A DNA stretch of 64,000 nt from Onstottus_B arcticum (GCA_038040485.1 JBBPIE010000002.1:248001-312000); one strand, 5' to 3'. Counted from the stretch's first letter, positions 7,875-18,440 are shown. Notes: generated from the letters alone by a model not told the origin. Program-made: numbers and translations.

Positions 7875-9275
7875 ATGCAGCGAACTCTATTCGACAAAAT
7901 CTGGGACGCTCACGTCGTCCATCAGGAACCGTGTAAGCCTGCGATTCTCTACATCGATTGCCATCTGGTTCACGAAGTCACTTCGCCTCAAGCTTTCGAG
8001 GCGCTGCGAGCCGCCGGGCGCCGCGTGCGGCGGCCCGACCTGACATTTGCAACCGCCGATCATAACGTGCCGACATGGAGCCGCGCGCTGCCCATACTCG
8101 ATCCAATCGCAAAGACGCAAATCGATCTTCTCGAACAGAACTGCCGCGAGTACAACATACCGCTCTACGGGATCGACAGCCCCGATCAAGGCATCGTTCA
8201 CGTCATCGGGCCGGAGCTGGGATTGACCCAGCCGGGTATGACCATCGTGTGCGGCGACAGTCACACTTCGACTCACGGTGCGTTTGGCGCACTGGCGTTC
8301 GGAATCGGCACGAGCGAAGTCGAACACGTGCTGGCCACGCAATGCTTGATGCAAACTGCGCCCAAGAACCTGAGCATAGAGGTGAACGGCGCGCTTGCGC
8401 ACGGAGTCTCAGCAAAGGACGTGATTCTGTACCTCATTCGATCTCTTGGGACTGACGGCGCGACCGGCTACGTCGTCGAGTACGCGGGCGAAGCAATTCG
8501 CAGAATGTCGATGGAAGAGCGAATGACGGTGTGCAACATGTCAATCGAGGCCGGCGCGCGAGCGGGAATGATCGCTCCCGACCAGACGACTTTCGCGTAT
8601 CTCGAGGGCCGGCGCTTCTCACCAAAGGGTGCGGCGTTCGAGGAAGCCGTCGACTATTGGATGACGCTTCCAACGGATTCTGGTGCGGCGTTCGATCGCG
8701 AGATCACGATCGATGCGTCGACCCTCGCTCCGCAGGTCAGTTGGGGAACCAATCCCGGAATGACCGTAGACGTGACCGGCTGCGTACCGGACCCGGAGTC
8801 GATGCAAGACGAAAACGAGCGCAAGGCGGCGCGTCGTGCGCTCGAGTATATGGCGCTGCAGCCTCGAACGCCTATAAGCGAAATCGAGATAGATCGCGTC
8901 TTCATCGGGTCGTGCACCAACTCGCGAATCGAAGACCTGCGCGTAGCAGCGGCGATTGCGAAAGGCCGTCGCGTCTCGTCACACGTGGCGGCGATGGTGG
9001 TGCCGGGCTCGCAGCGCATCAAGCAACAAGCCGAACAAGAAGGGCTCGATCTTATCTTCAAAGAAGCGGGGTTCGACTGGCGCGAGTCGGGCTGCAGCAT
9101 GTGTCTGGGGATGAACCCGGACATACTAAAGCCGGGTGAGCGTTGCGCCTCGACCTCTAATAGAAACTTCGAAGGGCGTCAGGGCCGCGGCGGGCGAACG
9201 CATCTGGTCAGTCCGGCGATGGCGGCGGCTGCAGCAACAGCGGGACGGTTTGTGGACGTTCGAGAATGGGAATGA
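7875..9275 (+). CDS. leuC: 3-isopropylmalate dehydratase, large subunit
   Basis: With LeuD it isomerises 2- to 3-isopropylmalate using a [4Fe-4S] cluster. It has the expected 466 residues. Motifs seen in order: TLFDKIWDAHVV at the N-terminus, TFATADHNVPT, IVCGDSHTSTHGAFGALAFGIGTSEVEHVLATQ, the cluster cysteine in FIGSCTNSR (about residue 347), then GCSMCLGMNPD with two more cluster cysteines (about 410). TSNRNFEGRQG near the end is also typical. leuD follows after 53 bases of repeat-containing DNA. The gene is on the opposite strand from leuA/leuB, so the leucine genes form two transcription units. Confidence 0.96.
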   Translation: MQRTLFDKIWDAHVVHQEPCKPAILYIDCHLVHEVTSPQAFEALRAAGRRVRRPDLTFATADHNVPTWSRALPILDPIAKTQIDLLEQNCREYNIPLYGIDSPDQGIVHVIGPELGLTQPGMTIVCGDSHTSTHGAFGALAFGIGTSEVEHVLATQCLMQTAPKNLSIEVNGALAHGVSAKDVILYLIRSLGTDGATGYVVEYAGEAIRRMSMEERMTVCNMSIEAGARAGMIAPDQTTFAYLEGRRFSPKGAAFEEAVDYWMTLPTDSGAAFDREITIDASTLAPQVSWGTNPGMTVDVTGCVPDPESMQDENERKAARRALEYMALQPRTPISEIEIDRVFIGSCTNSRIEDLRVAAAIAKGRRVSSHVAAMVVPGSQRIKQQAEQEGLDLIFKEAGFDWRESGCSMCLGMNPDILKPGERCASTSNRNFEGRQGRGGRTHLVSPAMAAAAATAGRFVDVREWE

Positions 9276-9280
9276 ACCGG

Positions 9281-9324
9281 AGATTGCCGATTTCGGATTG
9301 CGGATTTCGGATTGAGGATTTCGG
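9281..9324 (+). repeat. Short direct repeats between leuC and leuD
   Basis: Three near-identical 15-16 base units with the core GATTTCGGATTG occur back to back just before leuD. They remain open in the leuD frame, so a longer LeuD could be mispredicted from 9266. A translated repeat has no counterpart in the LeuD family, so the ATG at 9329 is the better start. Confidence 0.6.
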
Positions 9325-9328
9325 GACG

Positions 9329-9925
9329 ATGAAGTCATTCACGAAACACACGGGTCTGGTGGCGGCGATGGGTCGCGTCAACGTCGACACCGATCAGATA
9401 ATCCCCAAGCAGTTCTTGAAGCGGGTCGAGCGAAGCGGATTTGGGCAGTTTCTCTTTTTCGATTGGAGATTCCTCGACAGCGGCGAGCCTAACCCTGGGT
9501 TCGAGTTGAATCAGCCTCGTTTCAACGGCGCCTCGATCCTGCTTGCGCAAACCAACTTCGGCTGCGGCTCCTCCCGCGAACACGCGCCCTGGGCGCTGCT
9601 GGATTATGGGTTTTGCTCGATTATCGCGCCGTCGTTTGCGGACATCTTCTACAACAACTGCTTCAAGAACGGAATGCTTCCGATTCGCTTGCCGGAGTCG
9701 CAGGTCGCGAAGCTGTTTCAAGAGTGCGCGGCTCATCCCGGTTACCAACTGACGGTCGATCTTGAGCGCCAAACTGTTGAGGATGAGCACGACAACCTGT
9801 TTACTTTTGAAGTGGACTCGTTCAAACGCGAGTGCTTGCTCCGCGGGCTGGACGACATTGGACTGACGCTCGAACGTGAGCCCGACATTCGTGACTACGA
9901 AGCGCGCCGGCAGGTCTTCAGTTGA
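9329..9925 (+). CDS. leuD: 3-isopropylmalate dehydratase, small subunit
   Basis: Partner of LeuC; the swivelling small domain that completes the active site. 198 residues from ATG 9329, the normal length. Motifs: VDTDQIIPKQFLK, NFGCGSSREHAPWAL (substrate loop), and FADIFYNNCFKNGMLPI. The longer open frame from 9266 adds 21 residues encoded by the short intergenic repeats and is rejected. The gene ends 25 bases before the likely ATG of the plsC-like gene, so leuC-leuD-plsC may be one transcript ending at the palindrome at 10725-10806. Confidence 0.95.
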   Translation: MKSFTKHTGLVAAMGRVNVDTDQIIPKQFLKRVERSGFGQFLFFDWRFLDSGEPNPGFELNQPRFNGASILLAQTNFGCGSSREHAPWALLDYGFCSIIAPSFADIFYNNCFKNGMLPIRLPESQVAKLFQECAAHPGYQLTVDLERQTVEDEHDNLFTFEVDSFKRECLLRGLDDIGLTLEREPDIRDYEARRQVFS

Positions 9926-9950
9926 AGCAAACCCGGCCGCACAAACCTTG

Positions 9951-10724
9951 ATGCCACGACTTCGCGGATTGTTTCTTTTAACCTTCTGGTTCACCGCCAT
10001 CGCGGTGCTTGCGCCTTTTCTTATCGTGCTCTGCCGAATCACTGGCAACGAGAACATGATCTATTCGCCGGTCAGGTTCTTCGTCCGGCTCGGTCTGGCG
10101 CTGGTCAGCGTCAAGGTCGAAGTCAGCGGTCTCGATTTGCTTGATCCGAATCAGACTTACATCTTCACTCCGAATCACCAAAGCCTGATCGAGGTCCCGC
10201 TGTTCGTGACCTACCTTGGACGAAATCCCGCGTATCTGGGAAAGAAAGAGATCTTCAAGTACCCGGTGTTCGGCACCGGTATCCGATTGATCGGGGCCGT
10301 CCCTGTTGATCGAAGCAACAGTCCTGCTGCGGTGGAGAGCGCAAAGCTGGCTACGGAGAATCTGCGGCGAGGGAAGTCTTACGTGGTCTATCCCGAAGGC
10401 ACGCGCTCGAAGGATGGCGGCTTGCAGGCGTTCAAAAAGGGCGCGTTCATGATGGCAATCGACGCCCGTGTTCCAATCGTTCCGATCACGATTTCGGGAG
10501 CGACTAAGATCATGCCGAAAGGCGAGGTCAAGGTGTTTCCCTCAACGGTGCACATTACTATTCACGAGCCGATCAGCACCGAGGGCTACTCGAAGGAGAA
10601 CGTCGTCGAGTTGATGGAGAGAACCAGAGAAAAAGTATTCTCTGCGCTCGGCGACGACGAAGCCGGGTTGAGCGCAATGGCCAAAACCAAGGAGAATCGT
10701 AACGAAGCAAAGGCCGGTGAGTAA
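9951..10724 (+). CDS. 1-acyl-sn-glycerol-3-phosphate acyltransferase-like (PlsC family)
   Basis: A 257-residue membrane-associated acyltransferase that would make phosphatidic acid. Residues 7-28 are a hydrophobic anchor. Motif I reads NHQSLIE at residues 75-81, so the usual His-x4-Asp dyad is His76-x4-Glu81. Motif II is GAVPVDR, motif III is YPEGTRS, motif IV is VPIVPI. ATG 9951 puts the anchor at the N-terminus; a start at 9876 would overlap leuD by 50 bases. The Asp-to-Glu change at the catalytic acid is unusual but conservative. The tail after ~235 is charged and low in complexity. Confidence 0.85.
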   Translation: MPRLRGLFLLTFWFTAIAVLAPFLIVLCRITGNENMIYSPVRFFVRLGLALVSVKVEVSGLDLLDPNQTYIFTPNHQSLIEVPLFVTYLGRNPAYLGKKEIFKYPVFGTGIRLIGAVPVDRSNSPAAVESAKLATENLRRGKSYVVYPEGTRSKDGGLQAFKKGAFMMAIDARVPIVPITISGATKIMPKGEVKVFPSTVHITIHEPISTEGYSKENVVELMERTREKVFSALGDDEAGLSAMAKTKENRNEAKAGE

Positions 10725-10806
10725 CGGCGTAGCATAGACTTTAGTCCGTGTCCTGGGCCTCCCAAACAATCGCCAATTTCCACAGACTAAAGTCTATGCT
10801 ACGCCG
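10725..10806. repeat. Palindromic repeat (26-base arms) between convergent genes
   Basis: The arms 10725-10750 and 10781-10806 match with one mismatch over 26 bases around a 30-base loop. The core GCATAGACTTTAGTC is the same as the tandem repeat at 45556-45788, showing one dispersed family. Placed between two convergent genes, it could fold in RNA as a bidirectional terminator, though there is no U-tract. Confidence 0.8.
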
Positions 10807-10851
10807 CTCTTCACGATTTCGCGTGATTCGCGCGATGCGTGGATCGACAAG

Positions 10852-11739
10852 TTATCTCGCGAGCCACATTCTGATCGAACGCGTCACCAGGTCAGACGCA
10901 TCCTGCTGAACGAAGTGCCCAGCACCAGGGATCGTCACCAGCGTCAGGTCTTTCTCCAGCCACTCCCACGTGTTGTTCAACCCGCGAGCGTTCAGCGCCG
11001 TGTCGTTCAATCCGTGAATTAACAGAACCGGCGCTTTCACTTTCACAACCGGCGACGGATCTTCCGCGTAGGGCTCACGCGGGTAGTTCCGCTTGTAATA
11101 GTTGAGCATCCCTTCAAAGTCCGAGCGTTTGAAAGCCTCGATGTACTTCTTCCTGGCTTCGGGGTCCTTCACCCAGAACGTGAGTTGCTCTGCGGTGAGC
11201 TTCGAAGCGGCGTCTTCCTTTTGAAAGTTACGAGCGTATGCGCTGTTCTTTTGCTGCTCGGGATTGGTAGCCAGCTCGCGAGCGATGCCGCGCGGATGCG
11301 GCAGGTTCAGGATGATCAGCTTGTCGACAATCTGAGGCATCGCGATAGCGCAGGTCCAAGCCACCATCCCTCCCCAGTCGTGACCGACTACGATCGCTTT
11401 GTCACGGCCAAGGTGTTTGATCACTGCCGCCACATCGCCGGCGAGCAGTCTCATATCGTAGTTCTCGACGCCTTTCGGTTTGTCGCTCAGGTTGTAGCCG
11501 CGTTGATCGATCGCAACAACTTGATAGGTGTCGGACAGAGCTTCCATCTGATCGCGCCACGAGTACCAGAAGTCCGGAAATCCGTGGATCATCACGATCA
11601 GCGGCGCTTTGCCCGAAGCATGTGCTTTCGTGGGGCCGAGGCTCGCGTAGTGGATCTTCACACCCCCGGAGTCGGCGTAGCCGTGCTCGACGCGCTTGTC
11701 GAGATCCGAGTCAGCAGCGCGCGTCTGGAGAGCAATCAT
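10852..11739 (-). CDS. Alpha/beta hydrolase, epoxide hydrolase-like, N-terminus broken by a frameshift
   Basis: A 295-residue hydrolase in the open frame. It has the oxyanion segment MIHGFPDFWYSW, the strand AIDQRGYNLSDKP, the nucleophile elbow VGHDWGGMVAW with Asp as nucleophile (epoxide hydrolase or dehalogenase type), a cap domain around 165-225, and the catalytic His in GAGHFVQ. The ATG at 11737-11739 has no ribosome binding site. A better start at 11774-11776, with GGGAGAA upstream, reads MKRISIAVVAIL and then goes out of frame; removing one base joins it to this CDS and makes a complete signal peptide ending before Asp-Ser. So it is probably an exported enzyme with a real or sequencing-derived 1-base insertion. 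Confidence 0.85.
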   Translation of the reverse strand: MIALQTRAADSDLDKRVEHGYADSGGVKIHYASLGPTKAHASGKAPLIVMIHGFPDFWYSWRDQMEALSDTYQVVAIDQRGYNLSDKPKGVENYDMRLLAGDVAAVIKHLGRDKAIVVGHDWGGMVAWTCAIAMPQIVDKLIILNLPHPRGIARELATNPEQQKNSAYARNFQKEDAASKLTAEQLTFWVKDPEARKKYIEAFKRSDFEGMLNYYKRNYPREPYAEDPSPVVKVKAPVLLIHGLNDTALNARGLNNTWEWLEKDLTLVTIPGAGHFVQQDASDLVTRSIRMWLAR

Positions 11740-11776
11740 TCAGGATGGCAACAACAGCAATCGAAATACGTTTCAT
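11740..11776 (-). other. Detached signal-peptide start of the 10852-11739 hydrolase
   Basis: Reads MKRISIAVVAIL in the frame offset by one base from the hydrolase, with a good GGGAGAA ribosome binding site on the minus strand just upstream. One base too many near 11739-11742 separates it from the body. From 11777 to 12047 I see no gene; only weak short frames. Confidence 0.6.
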
Positions 11777-12047
11777 GGCTTCTTCTCCCGAATCAGATTA
11801 GATCGCGAAATTCACCGCGCATTATACAGACGCGAGCACAAAGTGCGAAATCAGAAGGCTCAGTCACGCGACTGAGAACGTGACTACGCGCGATAGACCT
11901 GGCGCTTGACGCCTGCGGAATTTCGAGGGAAGTGTGGAAGGATCATGCACCCGGCCGTGGTTTGGGACTTGCGCGCGGCTTCGGAGCACCGCGGTTCGAA
12001 AGCGCGGTTGATGCCGCTAGAGTATCACGCCGGGAATCAGCTCAGAA

Positions 12048-12533
12048 CTACACGCAGATGTTACCCACACAGCTCTGACTACAACAATTGCCGTTACCGT
12101 TGCAGCTTTGGCCGTTAGGTGTACAGTTGGCTGCCTGTGCTGCCTTTGGCGCTACTATTGAAGTAACGACCGGCAGCGCTGCCGCGGCTGCCAGTCCTAC
12201 TCGCCGGATTGCCTCTCGTCGTGAAATCGCGGAAACGGGCGATGACGAAAGAGTAAGAGGCTCTTCGAGCAGCCTTGCCTTTCGCAATTGAGCCAGGCCA
12301 AGGAGAACAATCTGTTCGGCCATCGGCGTTTCGAACTCCGTCGTCATCAACTCACAGATCTCTGCCACTGTTGTTTTTCCGTCGCAGTGGTTCCAAACTA
12401 TGGCGGCAGATCGGCTAAGGCTGTGCGCCTGGTGACGGTGCCGATCATACACGAGAATCTCATCTCCTAACGGTTGTGTGACGAGACCGTCCGTTCGCAT
12501 TAGCGGGACTAACTGTTCAGTCTTGTCTTTCAT
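12048..12533 (-). CDS. PqqD-like (RRE) protein with hydrophobic helix and C-terminal six-cysteine knottin-like tail
   Basis: A 161-residue protein; ATG 12533 follows a strong GGAGGAG site. Residues ~8-92 look like PqqD/RiPP recognition element folds (VYDRHRHQAHSLSRSAAIVW, then the helical tail AEQIVLLGLAQLRKARLL). Residues 104-111 are SRREAIRR followed by a hydrophobic stretch (112-128) and PKAAQA, like an internal twin-arginine or Sec signal. The last 25 residues carry Cys137, 144, 150, 151, 155 and 160, spaced C-x6-C-x5-CC-x3-C-x4-C, the inhibitor cystine knot spacing. RREs normally bind leader peptides for a modifying enzyme; here no radical SAM or other maturase is nearby. The function is unknown. 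A cleaved, exported disulfide-rich peptide is one inference. Confidence 0.7.
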   Translation of the reverse strand: MKDKTEQLVPLMRTDGLVTQPLGDEILVYDRHRHQAHSLSRSAAIVWNHCDGKTTVAEICELMTTEFETPMAEQIVLLGLAQLRKARLLEEPLTLSSSPVSAISRREAIRRVGLAAAAALPVVTSIVAPKAAQAANCTPNGQSCNGNGNCCSQSCVGNICV

Positions 12534-12775
12534 CACTCCTCCGATTCTACCCTTGTAACAGATTTGCGCCGGGAGGCAGGTCTCGTTAGTACCCGAACGC
12601 GATAGAAGTTTGCGGTTACCAGCGACGGAACTGCTAAGACCGCCTCTGGGGTTACGTTGCTTCACCGCCAAGGAGCACGTAGCGAGCATTTGACCCGAAG
12701 CGGTTTACTCTTCCTAACAGAAAGCCAGCTCTCATGCTTAAACTGGATCGCTATAACGCCTTGAAGTATTACCCC

Positions 12776-12828
12776 TTGACATTCTACAGGAGCGAGCATA
12801 ATCTCTCTCCTGTAGATAATCTAGGAGA
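12776..12828 (+). promoter_or_regulatory. Promoter and palindromic operator of the padR-permease operon
   Basis: A perfect -35 TTGACA (12776-12781) is followed after 15 bases by CATAAT (12797-12802). A perfect 10-base inverted repeat (TCTACAGGAG 12783-12792 and CTCCTGTAGA 12807-12816) brackets the -10, and a second dyad (TCTCCT...AGGAGA, 12806-12828) overlaps it. This layout suits autorepression by the PadR protein encoded nine bases further on. Confidence 0.65.
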
Positions 12829-12836
12829 GAGGCGAA

Positions 12837-13169
12837 ATGGACAAACAGAAGTCAGATCTCTTGCAGGGAACTCTTGATCTTTTGATCCTGAAGACGCTGG
12901 CGCTGGAGCCGATGCACGGCTGGGGAATCTCGCAACGCATCCAGCAAGTGTCCGAGGGCGTGCTCAACATCAACCAGGGCTCACTCTACCCTGCACTGTA
13001 CCGGCTCGAGCAAAAAGGCTGGATCGTCGCCGAGTGGGACAGCTCAGACAATAATCGCAAAGCCAAGTATTACGAGCTGACCAAGTCCGGCCGCAAGCAA
13101 CTAACAGAAGAGACCGCAAACTGGGAGCGCCTCGCATCCGCCATTACTCAGGTTCTCGAGGCGACCTAG
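12837..13169 (+). CDS. PadR-family transcriptional regulator
   Basis: A 110-residue winged-helix repressor. It has the family sequence LLQGTLDLLILKTLALEPMHG near the start, GWGISQRIQQVSEGVLNINQGSLYPALYRLEQKGWI for recognition helix and wing, and a C-terminal dimerisation helix. GAGAGAGG lies upstream of ATG 12837. It precedes the large permease gene by 109 bases; the PadR-permease pairing is a hallmark of acidobacterial genomes. It probably represses its own operon through the palindrome at 12783-12828. Confidence 0.92.
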   Translation: MDKQKSDLLQGTLDLLILKTLALEPMHGWGISQRIQQVSEGVLNINQGSLYPALYRLEQKGWIVAEWDSSDNNRKAKYYELTKSGRKQLTEETANWERLASAITQVLEAT

Positions 13170-13278
13170 GAGCTTGCCCACGTGTGTGCCCGACGGTTGA
13201 AGTTTGAATTCCAAGTTTTCGCAGGCGAGCGAATTAACGCTCAAGCTCCGAGGCGGACTGCGAGCGGAGGTTTCCAAA

Positions 13279-15954
<2,676 letters not shown>

Positions 15955-15980
15955 ACCAGGCATGTTGGGAGGCCCTCCGT

Positions 15981-16054
15981 CCTGGGAGCGCGGGCGTCCC
16001 GCCCGCAGGTTGTCGAAATCGTAGCGATGCGGGCGGGACGCCCGCGCTCCCAGG
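15981..16054. repeat. Perfect 27-base palindrome after the permease gene
   Basis: The arms 15981-16007 and 16028-16054 are perfect reverse complements with a 20-base loop and are very GC-rich (core GGGCGTCCCGCCC). A related element with the same CCTGGGAGCGC end lies at 42972-43062. It could terminate the padR-permease transcript. The next gene begins 36 bases later. Confidence 0.8.
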
Positions 16055-16089
16055 GCTGATCAAGCTTTCGAAAGAGAAAGGACCTGTTT

Positions 16090-17172
16090 ATGAAGCAAGG
16101 ACTCTTGATGACTACCGCTGCGTTCTGTTTAGGGCTGATAGCTTGCACCTCGTCAGCTCAACCCCAATCGCAAAACCCTACCCGGCAAGTCAAAGGCACT
16201 CGCAACCTTGCGATACTCATCTTCGAGGGAGTGCAGATCATCGACTACACCGGACCTTATGAAGTATTCGGCGGTGTGTACGTCGATGGCGCGCGCGCAT
16301 TCAACGTCTATACGGTCTCCGAAAAGACCGATGCCATAACGACGGCGATGGGCATGAGCGTCAATCCGAAGTACAGCTTCGAGAACGCGCCAAAGCCGGA
16401 CGTCCTGCTGATACCCGGCGGCGGCGGAAGCAAACCCGGCGCGCCGGGAGTCGGCGGCGTTCTGGCCAACCCTCGAACGATCAAGTGGGTAGCCGACAAC
16501 GCGAAAGATGCCGAGCTGGTCATGTCCGTTTGCAACGGGGCGTTCATCATCCACAAAGCCGGCCTGCTCGAAGGGCTCACCGCGACGACCACCGCCGGGC
16601 TTATCGACTTGCTTGCGGAGACTGCGAAGAACACCAAAGTCGTCCGCGACAAACGGTTCGTCGACAACGGCAAGGTGATCACGGCGGCCGGGCTTTCTTC
16701 AGGAATCGACGGCGCGTTACACGTTGTCGAAAAACTGTTCGGCAGAGGTCAGGCACAGATGAGCGCGCTTGGCATCGAGTACAACTGGGACCCCGAATCC
16801 AAATATGCGCGGGCGGCTCTTGCGGACAGATATATGCGTTTCGTGTATGACGTCCAGGATGCAACCCCGGTCAGCCGGGAGGGAACAACCGATCGATGGG
16901 AGAACAAATGGCTGGTTGCGGGCGAATCGGCTTCCGAGATTCTCGGTATCGTAAACGACTCGCTGGCTAACGCGAAGACGTACGGTCCTCCGATGAAGTC
17001 CAAGTGGGCAAGACAAGACGCAGGGGATAAGGATGCAACAAAGAGTTTGTGGAAGTTCACCGACGAGAACGCCAAAACCTGGACCGGAGTCGCCAGTGTT
17101 CAGCCTGTTCAAGGAGAGACGAAGAAGTTCTTGCTATCGGTGAGAATTGCTCGCAACGATTCCGGTAGCTAG
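16090..17172 (+). CDS. DJ-1/PfpI-family lipoprotein (GlxA-type amidotransferase-like domain)
   Basis: A 360-residue protein; AGAAAGGA precedes ATG 16090. The N-terminus is a lipoprotein signal (hydrophobic to LIAC, lipobox Cys about residue 19), so it should be membrane-anchored. Residues ~38-230 are a DJ-1/PfpI domain starting with LAILIFEGVQIIDYTGPYEVF, with the nucleophile elbow SVCNGAF (Cys near 148) and a following AGLSSGIDGALHVVE segment. The GlxA-type AraC DNA-binding domain is absent; instead a C-terminal ~100-residue extension of unknown type follows. Isonitrile hydratase-like or chaperone/deglycase chemistry are family possibilities; the substrate is unknown. Confidence 0.82.
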   Translation: MKQGLLMTTAAFCLGLIACTSSAQPQSQNPTRQVKGTRNLAILIFEGVQIIDYTGPYEVFGGVYVDGARAFNVYTVSEKTDAITTAMGMSVNPKYSFENAPKPDVLLIPGGGGSKPGAPGVGGVLANPRTIKWVADNAKDAELVMSVCNGAFIIHKAGLLEGLTATTTAGLIDLLAETAKNTKVVRDKRFVDNGKVITAAGLSSGIDGALHVVEKLFGRGQAQMSALGIEYNWDPESKYARAALADRYMRFVYDVQDATPVSREGTTDRWENKWLVAGESASEILGIVNDSLANAKTYGPPMKSKWARQDAGDKDATKSLWKFTDENAKTWTGVASVQPVQGETKKFLLSVRIARNDSGS

Positions 17173-17253
17173 CGGATTGAGAGACAAAATGATGGACTCG
17201 CGGTAGGTATCATCTCCGTTCGGAGCGGTTTAGATCGTTGAAATGTATTTTTG

Positions 17254-17282
17254 TTGACGCAGCTTTGGTTCGGTGATATACA
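17254..17282 (+). promoter_or_regulatory. Candidate promoter of the cysteine-rich peptide locus
   Basis: TTGACG (17254-17259) and TATACA (17277-17282) are separated by 17 bases, giving a predicted 5' leader of about 90 bases before ATG 17377. Five of six and four of six consensus positions match. Confidence 0.45.
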
Positions 17283-17376
17283 CGCAATCGCTACCGAGCC
17301 CTTATCTCTGGGGACGGAGCCAACGGCGAGTGCGGACAGTCGTCCCGTCAATCGAGAACTCTTGCGAGGAGGCACC

Positions 17377-17685
17377 ATGCAGAAGAAAGCTCAAATCATA
17401 GTCGACTATCTACTGATGACACTTGGCATTGGCATGTTGATGCTGAGCTTATCGGCCAAACCGGCTTCGGCGCTTCCTTGCAGTTCCAGCGGCTGTTCTC
17501 AATGGGGTTGCGGGACTTGGGATGTAAATCTCGTCACTTGTATCAACACCGTTCCGAACTGTAAACCTCCTCGCTGTAGCCCGTGCTATCACGAGGAAGG
17601 CACTTGCAGTGAATGGCCGTACGGTCATGTTTGTTGGGAAAAGTGTTGCTCAGGAGTCTGCTGCGAAAATCAAGAGGAAAACTAA
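17377..17685 (+). CDS. Secreted small cysteine-rich protein (13 Cys), unknown
   Basis: A 102-residue protein of no family I recognise. GCGAGGAGG ends four bases before ATG 17377; the longer frame from 17251 has no such site and would begin inside the promoter. Residues 1-33 are a signal peptide (basic QKK, hydrophobic YLLMTLGIGMLMLSL, cleavage after ALA-like ASA). The mature ~69 residues contain 13 cysteines, with paired CC near the end (KCCSGVCC) and short acidic tail. The odd number leaves one free thiol or an intermolecular bridge. The next gene follows after 35 bases, so the two are likely co-expressed. A disulfide-rich toxin, metal-binding or structural peptide are all possible. Confidence 0.65.
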   Translation: MQKKAQIIVDYLLMTLGIGMLMLSLSAKPASALPCSSSGCSQWGCGTWDVNLVTCINTVPNCKPPRCSPCYHEEGTCSEWPYGHVCWEKCCSGVCCENQEEN

Positions 17686-17720
17686 CGGCTGGAGCGAGCG
17701 GTCAAAGAAGGAGGGTCAAA

Positions 17721-18440
17721 ATGCGAAAGTTAAGAGTCATATCACTGCTGATTCTGGCAATGGGCTTGACTGCGCTCTTGGTCAATGCGAAGAGGACAAA
17801 GACGCCAAAGAAGTACCCAGGAGCCGGCTATACAATGATGACCGTCGAGACCTTTTATCCGGAGGGCGGGAGAGAGCCAGAGTTAATCTATTCCGCGACG
17901 CGGTTTGTGAAAGCTAATGGAGAGTGGAAATGGATCAGTACACACATTCACCCGGATGGCACGATTCAAAATAACACGCTCGCTTCCAATGAAGACGGGA
18001 CCTACCGCTTGAGCAGAAACGAAAAGGAACTCGACTTCCTCGGCGGAAGGTCAACAAATCCACCGCCTGATTGGCACGACAGCGGTTTCCTGCGAAGCCT
18101 CCCCCAATACTATGGCGATGACTCCTACCTCGGCTATGAAGTGGTTGTTCACCGGCAAAAAAACGAAGCAACGGGCGGTTACTTCGAGACCTACTTTGCT
18201 CCTGCCATTGGTAAGATTCCGGTCAAGACAGTGGACTACAGACCAGGAGAGGGAAGGTACGTTACCGAAGCCGTCAAGATTGAGATCGGCGAACCTCCCG
18301 ACGCACCGGTCAAAGCTGCGAACCTTCCCGTTAGCTACAAAGAAATGTCGGACCGAATCAACAGCGCAGAGGGCGTTGGGAAAAAGGAGCAGGCTGATGT
18401 GCTGCGGAGGCAGGTAGAAGCCGACAAGCACAAACACTAA
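17721..18440 (+). CDS. Secreted protein of unknown function, partner of the cysteine-rich peptide
   Basis: A 239-residue protein. AAGGAGGG is placed properly before ATG 17721; the open frame from 17613 overlaps the preceding gene and is rejected. Residues 1-23 form a signal peptide (MRKLRVISLLILAMGLTALL). The mature part is a mixed-charge, Tyr/Gly-rich sequence (GAGYTMMTVETFYPEGGREP, then WKWISTHIHPDGTI) likely to be a beta-rich extracytoplasmic domain, ending in a charged helical tail with HKH. No cysteine occurs in the mature sequence. No family is recognised. Spacing makes it the second gene of a two-gene operon. Confidence 0.6.
   Translation: MRKLRVISLLILAMGLTALLVNAKRTKTPKKYPGAGYTMMTVETFYPEGGREPELIYSATRFVKANGEWKWISTHIHPDGTIQNNTLASNEDGTYRLSRNEKELDFLGGRSTNPPPDWHDSGFLRSLPQYYGDDSYLGYEVVVHRQKNEATGGYFETYFAPAIGKIPVKTVDYRPGEGRYVTEAVKIEIGEPPDAPVKAANLPVSYKEMSDRINSAEGVGKKEQADVLRRQVEADKHKH

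Noticed and set aside
11906..12118. 70-codon + strand frame opposite the RRE-knottin gene
   Set aside because: Overlaps the real minus-strand gene and has no start site or domain.
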